Assembly (NCBI GenBank): GCA_016744995.1
Contig: JADGDG010000012.1
Location: 61,389-125,388 of the forward strand
Length of the DNA: 64,000 nt
Direction: 5' to 3'
Origin: Gammaproteobacteria bacterium
GTDB lineage: Bacteria > Pseudomonadota > Gammaproteobacteria > GRL18
The translations under genes and the position numbers were made by a program. Positions 1-8,328 of this stretch are shown here, piece by piece (within the stretch, counting starts at the first letter, position 1; the number at the start of each line of letters is the position of its first letter). The notes under the pieces were generated by a model. It worked only from the letters and a program-made list of their open reading frames with translations. It did no database searches and had not been told where the DNA came from.

Positions 1-790
1 TGGTCGTTAATGCTGGCCCTGTACAGGTTGTTGGAATTACTAAATCTGGCGTACAAGGATTAATCAGATGAAAAACAAATTTCAAACCTTTAATATTTAT
101 TTCGTGATCATTACTGCTAATAATTGCTTCAGGAGGTTTAGTCGGATCCACAGTCGGTGATTTTGTTGCAGGGTAATCCCGCTCATAATGATTCAAATTA
201 TTATAATCAACAACCGCAGCGGGGTTAACTAATCCATCTTTAGCCAGACTTTGAATAATAAATTCATCATCTATGCTATCTGCATTGGTATCATTCAGGG
301 TTATTGACCAGCCATAATTAGGAGCGCTGCCACGATTTCGCCAGCCATCACGAAAGGCCAGCTCATTGTTGCTATCAGCATTTACGATCAAATAAGGCCC
401 CTGCCAACCATGCCAGAGTGTTGATGCCGTGTCATATTGCCATTCACAGTCATCAGCAACACCATCTCCATCACCATCAGCTTCATCTGTTCCGTCTGCA
501 TCACAGTCCATTATTTTGGTTGTTAACTCTTTTAATGATTCCGGCAAGCGCCCCATATCCGCGACAAAACCATCAACGATCAAAGCACCCATTTTATCTT
601 TTAAGCCTCTGCCCGCAATTGAGGTACGTATTTTATCAATCCGCTGCTGGGTATCAATAAAGTGAACTTGATCCTGCTCACCATCCATTGTCGTTAGAGC
701 TACCATTGCAGTCGCAGCAAGAATTGCGACAACAATAAGCAGTTCTAATAATGTCATACCAGAGTTAGTCTGAATCATATGCTTTGACAT
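1..790 (-). CDS. Prepilin-type (pseudopilin) protein, 3' end cut by window
   Basis: The frame stays open from an ATG at 790 down to base 1, giving at least 263 residues. A short leader ends in SG, followed by MTLLELLIVVAILAAT, the class III prepilin cleavage site with Glu at mature position 5 and a hydrophobic helix. An acidic stretch at roughly residues 91-113 (CDADGTDEADGDGDGVADDC) resembles a Ca-binding DxDxD loop, as in thrombospondin type 3 repeats. Its ATG overlaps the stop of the next gene upstream by one base (TGATG), so the two are translationally coupled. It is the last visible gene of a minus-strand group with two other prepilins. The product is probably a minor pseudopilin of a type II secretion or type IV pilus-like machine; the exact family is not recognised. 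Confidence 0.8.
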   Translation of the reverse strand, partial: MSKHMIQTNSGMTLLELLIVVAILAATAMVALTTMDGEQDQVHFIDTQQRIDKIRTSIAGRGLKDKMGALIVDGFVADMGRLPESLKELTTKIMDCDADGTDEADGDGDGVADDCEWQYDTASTLWHGWQGPYLIVNADSNNELAFRDGWRNRGSAPNYGWSITLNDTNADSIDDEFIIQSLAKDGLVNPAAVVDYNNLNHYERDYPATKSPTVDPTKPPEAIISSNDHEINIKGLKFVFHLINPCTPDLVIPTTCTGPALTT

Positions 791-1302
791 CATTCAGCTC
801 CTTTATTCAGGCATGCATCATGCTGAAATCCCACTAATAATAAAGCTGGCCCACGATTATAATTATAACTATGTAATGCCAGCCAGTTTATAGTTTGTTC
901 TGGCATGAATGATTCATTAATAATTTTTGTCAGTTTATCATTCACATATACTGCTATCACCTTTCCCTGTTTACTTCGAATAAACATTTGGTGACGAACC
1001 AGTGGTAAAGGTTCAACACCCATCATAGCCAATGCGTTAAGCAAATATTCAGCATTGGCTTTTTTTGGTAATTGCTGAATAACTGCTGAAAAACATAAGG
1101 CTCTGGGGAAAAAGATGAATTTTTCACCTTTTTTTTGGGTTGAGTTTCGAGCGATCAAAGTATCAAGATCAACTGCCCGATTATCAACCTTATCGACTTT
1201 TTCAATTGCTTTGTTTTTATTGTCTTCCGATTCAATTGCATAACTAAACTGAAAAGACAATATCAAAAAAAAGTAAATTATTTTTATAGGTAATTTTTTC
1301 AT
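790..1302 (-). CDS. Small exported protein in pseudopilin operon
   Basis: 170 residues. Residues 1-22 form a Sec signal peptide (KK, hydrophobic core, ending FSYA). The mature part has a charged region (residues 23-45) and then a globular domain that I do not recognise, with two cysteines (ALCFSA and HDACLN) that could form a disulfide. It lies 2 bp after the upstream prepilin gene and overlaps the downstream one by one base, so it is co-translated with both and probably acts in the same periplasmic or envelope assembly. No function is assigned from sequence. Confidence 0.7.
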   Translation of the reverse strand: MKKLPIKIIYFFLILSFQFSYAIESEDNKNKAIEKVDKVDNRAVDLDTLIARNSTQKKGEKFIFFPRALCFSAVIQQLPKKANAEYLLNALAMMGVEPLPLVRHQMFIRSKQGKVIAVYVNDKLTKIINESFMPEQTINWLALHSYNYNRGPALLLVGFQHDACLNKGAE

Positions 1303-1304
1303 AA

Positions 1305-2207
1305 TTAATTAAAACAGATGACATGATCATCATTTTTTGGATCATTCATTCCAGGGGCACACTCATCGCTGGCGTTAACACCGCCATAAAAACCATCAGC
1401 TCCCATACTGATCAACCTTGGTTTACTGTCCTTAAACATCAATAGGTAAGGGCCTCCATAACGAGTAAGATCATGAATATTAGAATCAAAATCTGCTGAC
1501 AAAGTGTTTAATATGTGCCAATCCAGCAATAATTTATCATTGTCTACCTTATTTGAAGTTTGATAAGCATCATTGACAAAGGGGTCAGCAATACCATATA
1601 GATCTTTTAAACTGCCGCTATTATTAAGCGGAGGTAAGCCTGAAGTAAGGCCATAATGTGGTGTAGGGCTAAGCGCAGGGTTATTATAATCCTGTATTGA
1701 TAAACTATTACCAATATCAACAAACTCTGCACGATTTTGAAGGTACGGGCCGTGCCAGCCTCTTCCTGATTCAGGGGACCAGGCCATCACCTCTTCACTC
1801 GTCACATTATTTTTAATTGGTGCAGCATACAATTGCCAGAAATTTGCCGGTGATTTAAACCAATAGGACTTGATTTGATTAACATTGGGATCACCTGAGT
1901 TTATTACTGGAATGCTATTAATATCAACCTGACCGATTCCACTGCCGCCAGATAAAGCAAAAATACCTTGACCAGGATAATAACCCGTGTCTTTTTTAAA
2001 TTGTTTAATTGCCAGGATAATTTTAGCCATTTCAGCTTTGCTAATACCCTCAGCTGTGTCGTCAATAGATGGTAAATAAAAAGCGGTACCGATCCCTGCT
2101 ATTACTACAAGAATTGATAGGGAGACTAATAATTCAAGCAGGCTGAAACCTTTTTTATTGTTTCTGAATGGATGATGGTATTGTGATTTACAAATTAATC
2201 GTTTCAT
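1305..2207 (-). CDS. Prepilin-type pseudopilin
   Basis: 300 residues. A basic leader of about 20 residues ends in KKG and is followed by FSLLELLVSLSILVVIAG, a canonical prepilin peptidase site with Glu5 and the N-terminal helix. The large C-terminal domain is aromatic and Gly/Pro rich, with WSPESGRGWHGPYLQN at about residues 143-158. The partial gene at 1-790 has a comparable WHGWQGPYL segment, which suggests the two are distant paralogues. It sits behind the terminator at 2231-2265, so it may be expressed at a lower level than the prepilin gene upstream. The size suggests a minor pseudopilin rather than a major pilin. Confidence 0.8.
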   Translation of the reverse strand: MKRLICKSQYHHPFRNNKKGFSLLELLVSLSILVVIAGIGTAFYLPSIDDTAEGISKAEMAKIILAIKQFKKDTGYYPGQGIFALSGGSGIGQVDINSIPVINSGDPNVNQIKSYWFKSPANFWQLYAAPIKNNVTSEEVMAWSPESGRGWHGPYLQNRAEFVDIGNSLSIQDYNNPALSPTPHYGLTSGLPPLNNSGSLKDLYGIADPFVNDAYQTSNKVDNDKLLLDWHILNTLSADFDSNIHDLTRYGGPYLLMFKDSKPRLISMGADGFYGGVNASDECAPGMNDPKNDDHVICFN

Positions 2208-2230
2208 TATAGTCCTGTTTAACTTACCAA

Positions 2231-2265
2231 ATAAAACACAGCCTCCAAAAGGAGGCTGTGTTTTT
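2231..2265 (-). terminator. Strong intrinsic terminator inside the prepilin group
   Basis: A 12-bp perfect stem (AACACAGCCTCC / GGAGGCTGTGTT) with an AAAA loop is followed by T runs on both strands. It lies between the stop of the 328-residue prepilin gene and the start of the 300-residue one, all on the minus strand. It should therefore uncouple a well expressed first prepilin from weaker downstream genes, and may work in both directions. Confidence 0.85.
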
Positions 2266-2295
2266 ACTAACGTTTAAGTAAGTAATATGGGGTTG

Positions 2296-3282
2296 TTAGA
2301 TGGTGTTACGCTGACCATCCCACTCTCCCAGTTCTTCTTCTTTGGTATCGCCAGCACCGTCAACCACACCAACAAATGCGACCTGATCTGTTGCAGTAAT
2401 AGTCAACGCACCAGTAGTGGTCCACTCACCAATATCAAAGATACCGATAAAACGATTGTATTTTTCTTCACTAACATGGCGATAAACTGGCACTGAAGTC
2501 ATACCACCCAGATTATTAGCATTAAATAAAGTAGAAGCAGGCCCGATGCCAACAGTCATATACACTGGCTCACCAACAACGGTAGAACCTGCAGTACCAT
2601 CAAATTCACTAACTGTAGCTGGTTGTCCAGTCAGACGCTCTCTGCCGCCAGTCCAGACCATAACAGAATCAGCTGCCTGCAGTGTACGAGCAAAGCCACA
2701 ACCATTACCGGCAGGCGTTAAGAAGATATTGCCTGGAACAACCGCATTATCACGTCGGTTAATCAAATCTGCTGTATCCGCACAAGTACCGCCATCTTCA
2801 GGGTCACCACCAAGGGTAATATACTGCAATTGTGACATACCAATATCACCCATTACTCCGACAATATCAGCATTGATTGCAACTTCAGCCACATCTTGAA
2901 TTTCAAGGTTACCATAAGGTGCAACACCAGACAGTGCACCACTACCAGGATCAGTTGTTACCTGAATAAGTGAGTCAAAGTTATTTGGCAACTGATTTTT
3001 ATTCAATACACGATATGTACGAATTCCCTTATTTAGCTCATCCATCATTGCAACGTGTGCAGCAGCAGAAGCACGAGCATCCGTATCTTGCAATGCCAAA
3101 GTTGCTGTACCAGCAATAGCTGCTAAAATAGCAACAACAACCAGTAATTCAAGCAGTGTGAAACCAGCTTGTTTTTTCTTAAGTCTTTTTGCTTTAGCCT
3201 GAAGTTTTTTGTCTGCAATATCATTCACGTTAACTGCATCAAACTTTGTCATCATTTCACGAATTTTAAATTTACTAAACAT
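2296..3282 (-). CDS. Prepilin-type protein with long basic leader
   Basis: 328 residues. The leader before the cleavage glycine is unusually long (about 41 residues, ending KRLKKKQAG). It is followed by FTLLELLVVVAILAAIAG, the prepilin signature. The C-terminal domain holds GEPVYMTVGIGPASTLFN and a YNRFIGIFDIGEW segment. Similar segments occur in the membrane-anchored protein at 36100-37839 (GTPIYMAVGLGSRSSPLN, YQRLIVLYHIANI), so the two share a globular domain. It is the first gene of the prepilin group and is separated from the rest by a terminator, as expected for the most abundant subunit. The role as a pilus-like subunit is inferred from the N-terminus. Confidence 0.82.
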   Translation of the reverse strand: MFSKFKIREMMTKFDAVNVNDIADKKLQAKAKRLKKKQAGFTLLELLVVVAILAAIAGTATLALQDTDARASAAAHVAMMDELNKGIRTYRVLNKNQLPNNFDSLIQVTTDPGSGALSGVAPYGNLEIQDVAEVAINADIVGVMGDIGMSQLQYITLGGDPEDGGTCADTADLINRRDNAVVPGNIFLTPAGNGCGFARTLQAADSVMVWTGGRERLTGQPATVSEFDGTAGSTVVGEPVYMTVGIGPASTLFNANNLGGMTSVPVYRHVSEEKYNRFIGIFDIGEWTTTGALTITATDQVAFVGVVDGAGDTKEEELGEWDGQRNTI

Positions 3283-3494
3283 TTTTTAGTCCTGTTTTTT
3301 TTGTCTTTACTAATAACTAGTTAAAGAGTTGTTTTTAACTAATCGACTCCCACCTCAGGACCACGATTACGATTTTTTATTTAAATTAGGAAAACTTCTT
3401 CCGATCCCACATCGGTGTATTCATTCCGTTGATACAACCACTTTTTTCCATAAGAGTGAATTCTTTTTAACCCTCAGGCTAATAAGCAATCAGT

Positions 3495-3755
3495 TTATGC
3501 CATTTTTGCATTTTCAATAACACTATTGTCTGTACTATTAAGTTGATTGATATTAGTGCCCATCGGTTTAGAATTTTTAAAGTCAACAATATATCGATAT
3601 TGTTTACCACAATGTATAATGACTTCTTTTTGTCCTCTGCGCAGTATTTTCATTTCAACCTTTATTTCTCCATATCCATCATGTTCAAAAACTGAGGCAT
3701 AGAGTTCTGTAATCTTTTCCAATACTTCCTTATTCATTTCTAACGTTGACATCAA
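3495..3755 (-). CDS. Small conserved-looking protein behind a Fur box
   Basis: 86 residues with no signal peptide. An N-terminal helix (MNKEVLEKITELYASVF) leads into a beta-rich part with RRGQKEVIIHCGKQYRYIV. That segment has a faint resemblance to the HemP motif (EV-I-H-G-YR), but the KLILTK ending of HemP is absent, so I do not assign that family. ATGs at 3755 and 3752 are both possible starts. The only promoter signal seen upstream is the Fur-box promoter at 4040-4084, about 300 bases away, which suggests iron control through a long leader. Function unknown. Confidence 0.6.
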   Translation of the reverse strand: MMSTLEMNKEVLEKITELYASVFEHDGYGEIKVEMKILRRGQKEVIIHCGKQYRYIVDFKNSKPMGTNINQLNSTDNSVIENAKMA

Positions 3756-3932
3756 TTAACCTTTTTAAATACTTTTAAATCATTAACATTAACTGAATGA
3801 CTATCTAAACAATTATCTAAATAATAATTATTCATAGTTTCAAAAAAATACTAAATCCTTAGAACTGTTCGTTTCTGTTGCCAAATCCATTTCAATTGAA
3901 AAGAAAAATGAATCCTAAATCACAATAATAAG

Positions 3933-3978
3933 TATTTAAATATATTCTTTAGCTTTAATTAAAGAATATATTTAAATA
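3933..3978. repeat. Perfect 19-bp inverted repeat, AT only apart from one GC pair per arm
   Basis: Arms 3933-3951 (TATTTAAATATATTCTTTA) and 3960-3978 are exact reverse complements around an 8-base loop. It lies in the leader between the Fur-type promoter at 4040-4084 and the gene starting at 3755. No good T run follows on the minus strand, so it is not a textbook terminator, but it would form a long hairpin in the RNA. Confidence 0.8.
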
Positions 3979-4039
3979 GTTATATATATCTGATCAAATC
4001 ATTATCTCGCCCTTGATGCATGAACATTAACGAGAACAG

Positions 4040-4084
4040 TAATGAGAACGATTATCATTATACTTATAAAAAAATGAATTTCAA
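4040..4084 (-). promoter_or_regulatory. Fur-box promoter (RNA-type geometry)
   Basis: On the minus strand TTGAAA (4079-4084), a 16-bp spacer and TATAAT (4057-4062) run straight into GATAATCGTTCTC, a Fur-box core over the start site. The geometry is the same as at small RNAs A, B and C. The first about 50 transcribed bases contain TTCATGCATC and GCGAGATAAT, echoing the conserved core of those RNAs, so this may be a diverged fourth member. Nothing else recognisable lies in 4085-4261. Confidence 0.65.
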
Positions 4085-4261
4085 GTTTTTTTTGACAAAA
4101 TCATAATCCTAAACTAGCTCGAACTAATCTACAGGATAAAAATTAGAAATTAATAATTATAATTCAATAACTTAAAGATATTTTTGGTCAGGGTGATCAC
4201 AACAAAAGACTTTGTAAATAAGCAATAATCACCCTTATTCTCTCTTTTATAAAGAAAAAAA

Positions 4262-6028
4262 CTACTCATTAAAAGAACCGGGAAAATCCTTATCACTTAA
4301 TTTAGGATGATCTCCAAAAATTTCTCTCGCTTCCAGATAAGATTTTTTAGCTCTTTCAAAATCCTGAAAATACAAATAAACCTTCACTAAATTAACAGCG
4401 ACATCAATATACTGTTGATGATAATTATTATTCATCGCCCAATATTTATATTGAACAAGATCATAATCACTGCCAATCTGTAGAGAATAATCCAAAAGAC
4501 CATTCATTATGGTAAGCGATTGCTTTTCATAAAAAGGGTTATGGGTAGCATGTTCTAAATAAACAACTCTCTTAAGTTCTTCATTCGTTTGTTGTGCTAT
4601 GTAAACTTGTCTATATTTAAGATATGAAAATTCTTCTGCACTTTTTAAGGTATGCCATGCTCCATAAGAGGAGCCTGTTACAACAATTATAGCCAATATA
4701 AGCCATAGGATAACTAAAGTATTCTTACACTCAAAATAATACGCTTTACTATTCAGTCTCATCCCGTAATACAAAAAGAATATAAATAATAAAAGGTGTA
4801 AAAATGAGAGCGTAAAAGGATATGACAATAATGACTGAATCAAAAAAGGGCTTATCAAAGCTAAAGACATTAATAAATGTTTTTGCCCTCTTTTAATAAG
4901 CAATCTTGTATAATAAAAAATAAATAGTATAACCAGAATAAGTACAATCACGCCACTTTGAATCATCCAGTACAACAATTCATTATGTGGATGATAATAG
5001 TTGACTTTTGTCAGGAGTGAATATTGCTCCGGCGTCATATTCGTTTCGTAAAATAAAACAAAGCTTTCAGCAAAAGCACCTATTCCATACCCAAGCCATG
5101 GTTTATCCAGAAACATTTGCAAGCTGATAAAATATAAAGGCACCCGTGCATTTTCCCCAACAACCATACTATTCATCTTTTTTACAAAAAGATCATCTGA
5201 GCCTGTAATAGAAAAAACAGGCAAAACCAGAAATAGCATGGCTGCTATAGCCAAAGAAGCCAGCCAAATACTAAAGTTTTTGACAAAAAATGGACTCTTT
5301 CGCAGTGCTAGAACTAATAAAACAATTCCAATAGTAAAGGCTAACAGGCCGGTTCTTGAGCTCGATAAGATTAGAACATAGAAAGATAAGATCGTTGACA
5401 GCACCACCAGTAAAGTGAAATATTTATTACAATTGACTCTCAATTGTAATAATAAAAATAAATTGACTACTAAAACAAATGCAAGAAAAACTGCAAGAAT
5501 ATTAAATTGTTGAAAGACACCCATTGGAAGTATACTGTGGAAAGACAAAGGGAGATATTGGATAACAGAAAAAATGGATTGGTTTACATCATAAACCTGA
5601 ATAATGGAAATGATAGCCTGAAGTAATCCTGCAATAGAGAGTACCAATAAGATGTAAATAATATGTTTTTTAGAAACTCTATATTGTAACAATGAAAAAA
5701 GAAATAAAGCTGTAACGAAAAACATCAAGCCAATAAGAGCAAGATAAACTCCCCCTAACTGCGCTCTCCACAACCCAAACAGAAATGTAAACAGCAACAG
5801 CATACAAAATAAAAGAAAATTATTTGTAAAGTATAATTTTTTAGAAAAAAACACAGCGGTTAATGTATAGACAATAAAAAAAGATACAATCAGAGATATT
5901 GCAACATTAAAAGGAATAAAAAGGGCGTGAAAACCAAAATTGCTCTGCGAATAAAAACTACTGGAAACAATGGTTAATAACCAGAAAACCAGCCATTTAC
6001 CATCCAGAGGTTTACTAATAACATTCAT
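4262..6028 (-). CDS. PglL/O-antigen ligase-like O-oligosaccharyltransferase
   Basis: 588 residues with about a dozen hydrophobic segments over residues 10-440. The periplasmic loop WLGYGIGAFAESF...YYHPHNELLYW is the Wzy_C-type signature of O-antigen ligases and PglL enzymes. GVFQQFNILAVFLAF near residue 170 matches the PglL-type motif of glutamine and asparagine in a membrane segment. The C-terminal 130 residues form a soluble helical, TPR-like tail. PglL enzymes move lipid-linked glycans onto Ser/Thr of pilins and other exported proteins. Four prepilin-like genes in this window are plausible substrates. The specificity is inference; an O-antigen polymerase or ligase is the alternative. Confidence 0.75.
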   Translation of the reverse strand: MNVISKPLDGKWLVFWLLTIVSSSFYSQSNFGFHALFIPFNVAISLIVSFFIVYTLTAVFFSKKLYFTNNFLLFCMLLLFTFLFGLWRAQLGGVYLALIGLMFFVTALFLFSLLQYRVSKKHIIYILLVLSIAGLLQAIISIIQVYDVNQSIFSVIQYLPLSFHSILPMGVFQQFNILAVFLAFVLVVNLFLLLQLRVNCNKYFTLLVVLSTILSFYVLILSSSRTGLLAFTIGIVLLVLALRKSPFFVKNFSIWLASLAIAAMLFLVLPVFSITGSDDLFVKKMNSMVVGENARVPLYFISLQMFLDKPWLGYGIGAFAESFVLFYETNMTPEQYSLLTKVNYYHPHNELLYWMIQSGVIVLILVILFIFYYTRLLIKRGQKHLLMSLALISPFLIQSLLSYPFTLSFLHLLLFIFFLYYGMRLNSKAYYFECKNTLVILWLILAIIVVTGSSYGAWHTLKSAEEFSYLKYRQVYIAQQTNEELKRVVYLEHATHNPFYEKQSLTIMNGLLDYSLQIGSDYDLVQYKYWAMNNNYHQQYIDVAVNLVKVYLYFQDFERAKKSYLEAREIFGDHPKLSDKDFPGSFNE

Positions 6029-6477
6029 AATAAATTTCCAAAATAATTATCCATAAAAATACAATTTAAATTAAATGAAGTTCGTTGAAGTTTCCTTAAG
6101 GGAAACCAGGGCAATCATATAATATGATTTACAGACTCGACTTACATGTAACTATTCAATTCAATACATTTGAAATTAGCAACTCACCTACTTCATCTAA
6201 AATTTTCACCATTAGTTCCTTTCCTTTGTTATTATTCCTGAATAATAAAAGTGGGTTGTTGGTTCAGTTAATTTTACTTTATAATATTTGGATCTTTTTT
6301 ATAACCGCCCATTTGGCTAGAAATATTACACTCTATTAGTCAGGTTATCACTTGAATCCAAGCCATAATTGCAATCACGAATTTTAAAGATCTCTTCTTC
6401 TGTAAATATCTGATAAAATTGACACGTTTGAATTTGAGCCTGAATTAAAATAATCTCCAGAAACCATCAGATGGGAA
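6029..6477. other. Gene-poor stretch
   Basis: AT-rich with no convincing gene. The minus strand at about 6390-6480 can be read as a continuation, in another frame, of the decayed fragment at 6478-6675. Otherwise I see nothing beyond the presumed promoter region of the oligosaccharyltransferase. Confidence 0.4.
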
Positions 6478-6675
6478 TTAATACCCAACAGCTTTTTCGG
6501 GAGTATTTTTTTGAGTATTGCTGATTCCCTGAATAGCGATATTATAAGGCTTTAAATCTGACTCAAGGGAAATTGTGCCAGCATCCTTCTCACTGTAGGC
6601 CTTAATAGTTAAAACAAACTCCCTGCCCCTACTAAGAACAGAAACCTTATACTTCAGAATAATAACATTGAGGAT
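6478..6675 (-). pseudogene. Fragment of GspF-N-like domain
   Basis: An open stretch of 66 codons without a proper start reads YKVSVLSRGREFVLTIKAYS then EKDAG. It aligns with the first about 45 residues of the protein at 36100-37839 (YKITALDKNGKEQILHIQAE, SKKEA). It stops at TAA 6478-6480, and a +1 shift near 6490 opens a further about 30 codons. I read it as a decayed, frameshifted remnant of a paralogue of that gene. A very short real gene using a rare start codon is the alternative. Confidence 0.5.
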
Positions 6676-6795
6676 TTATAGTAAAAAAGACTGTCCTGTA
6701 TTTTTTTAATAGTATTTAATATGATTCCTTTCTGCTAAAAACTGAACTGATTTAAGCGACTGGTATAACTGACTAAAACTTGATCTTTTCATATC

Positions 6796-7716
6796 CTATG
6801 CTGTTTGTTCCAGTTTTTGATTATCCCAGTCTCTCTTCGATTCAATCAAGGCCATTGTTTCTCCAATATTTGTAGTATTAATTTGGGGGATCAAAATCGT
6901 CCCCGGCCCTTTGGATGCTTCACGTAACATATCCCGATGATCCATGTCAGCCAGATATTGCAAGACTTCCTGAGCACTCAATGTCGGTAAAGCGGCTGCA
7001 AGCTCCTCCATTGCTTCCTTTGCACCCTGTGCATAAATTTGACGCTGTTTAACATAGGCACTTGCTATTAATTCCAGACTTTCAGCCTGCGCCCTTGCTT
7101 CACCGACTTTAAGAATTCGAATGGCTTCAGCTTCATTAACTGCTGACTCACGCTCACGTTCAGCAGCGATTACTCGATTAAATGCAATTCTCACTTCTTT
7201 TGAGGGCATGGGCTCGTCAACCAGAACGGTCACTATTTCAAAACCAAATCGAGACATTTTGGCCCGTAGTTCCAATTTAACTGCTGTAGCAATTTCTTCT
7301 TTTTTGGTATAAAGCTCATCCATTGACAGCAGTGCTGTCTCACTACGAACAACATTAAGGACATAGGAAGATATTTGTTGAACCGGTGATGCCAATTCAT
7401 AATAAGCTTCACGGATCCTTGACTCAATGACTTGATATTGAACTGAAATCGGGAAAGTAACAAAAGCATTATCTTTTGTTTTAACTGAGACTTCTTCTTT
7501 CATCTGATGCAGCTGTAAGGAAATCGGCTCTGAAATCTTCATCAAAGGCAAAGGCAGTTTAAAATTCAAACCCGCTTTAGCAATAAATGAAAATTTCCCA
7601 AAAAATTCCACAACAGTGGCCGTTTTTTGCTTGACCACAAAAAATGAAGTCCAGGCCACAAAGGCAATCAAGACAACAAGAAATATCTCAAATAAAAAAT
7701 CCATCGGGTTATCCAA
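6796..7716 (-). CDS. SPFH/Band 7 membrane protein (stomatin/HflC-like)
   Basis: 306 residues. One N-terminal membrane segment (about residues 7-27) is followed by a Band 7 domain (FFVVKQKTATVVEFFGKF...GLNFKLPLPL) and a long Ala/Glu-rich coiled coil (about residues 180-240, RVIAAERERESAVNEAEAIR). SPFH proteins form ring-like oligomers in membrane microdomains and affect proteolysis or membrane organisation. It follows two lipoprotein genes on the same strand (69-bp gap) and may share their Fur-controlled promoter. The precise SPFH subfamily is not resolved. Confidence 0.85.
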   Translation of the reverse strand: MDNPMDFLFEIFLVVLIAFVAWTSFFVVKQKTATVVEFFGKFSFIAKAGLNFKLPLPLMKISEPISLQLHQMKEEVSVKTKDNAFVTFPISVQYQVIESRIREAYYELASPVQQISSYVLNVVRSETALLSMDELYTKKEEIATAVKLELRAKMSRFGFEIVTVLVDEPMPSKEVRIAFNRVIAAERERESAVNEAEAIRILKVGEARAQAESLELIASAYVKQRQIYAQGAKEAMEELAAALPTLSAQEVLQYLADMDHRDMLREASKGPGTILIPQINTTNIGETMALIESKRDWDNQKLEQTA

Positions 7717-7785
7717 AATAATTCCCTTACATCAGACTATATTAATCATAAACTGCTTAAAAACAATATTAAGTGAAATAATAGT

Positions 7786-8319
7786 TCAATTTGTTCTTAG
7801 CAAATATTTTATGTCCTTATCAAGAGGGATTTTATAATCATAAGATGCGATCACTTTACTATCTACTGTATTGATAACTTTTGCAGTAATGTAGGCATAA
7901 TCAATTGCCACTGCATAAGTGCCTACGATAACAGCCTGAGCATTATGCACTGAATCAATTTTTTTTAAATCTCTGGATAATAAAAACTCACCTGATTTTT
8001 GTTCTATCCTGACGTTTTTCCTTAGAAGCATTTCCTCAATTTTAAAGCCTGAATTAGAAAACTGTGTTGCCACCTGTTGTGATGTAATGCGTCCAAAGGA
8101 TGATGACATGTCCAGATTATTCACACTAACAAAACTTGCCACAAGAATTAAACGCTCATCAAGCTCCTTAGATGCAATATTTAACAAATATTTACCGGCC
8201 TGGTGATTTGAAGCAAGCAGATCAGATTTCTCTTTAGGTTTCTGATACATTCCCCCCTGACAAGCCGTCAGCAAAATAACAATCATAAATGCCATGAGAA
8301 TTAGAAATATTTTTTTCAT
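7786..8319 (-). CDS. FlgO-family outer-membrane lipoprotein
   Basis: 177 residues with signal peptide and lipobox LLTAC (Cys20). The rest matches the FlgO domain: MSSSFGRITSQQVATQF, then GEFLLSRDLKKI, and AVIVGTYAVAIDYAYITAKV. FlgO is known from Vibrio flagellar outer-membrane complexes, but the domain is also found outside flagellar loci and no flagellar gene is present here. It lies 9 bp after the 240-residue lipoprotein gene, so the two form an operon behind the Fur box at 9132-9156. Confidence 0.75.
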   Translation of the reverse strand: MKKIFLILMAFMIVILLTACQGGMYQKPKEKSDLLASNHQAGKYLLNIASKELDERLILVASFVSVNNLDMSSSFGRITSQQVATQFSNSGFKIEEMLLRKNVRIEQKSGEFLLSRDLKKIDSVHNAQAVIVGTYAVAIDYAYITAKVINTVDSKVIASYDYKIPLDKDIKYLLRTN

Positions 8320-8328
8320 TGGAATCCT

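Noticed and set aside
418..665. Plus-strand open frames rich in His and Ser
   Set aside because: They are antisense to the prepilin gene at 1-790; the His-rich composition is the mirror of its Asp/Gly-coding stretch.
3495..3755. HemP-like haemin uptake protein
   Set aside because: Only a short EVIIH-G-YR stretch is similar; the size and the C-terminus differ and the KLILTK motif is missing.
6124..6339. 71-codon plus-strand frame in the gap before the oligosaccharyltransferase gene
   Set aside because: No ribosome site, low-complexity hydrophobic composition and no recognisable motif; likely chance.
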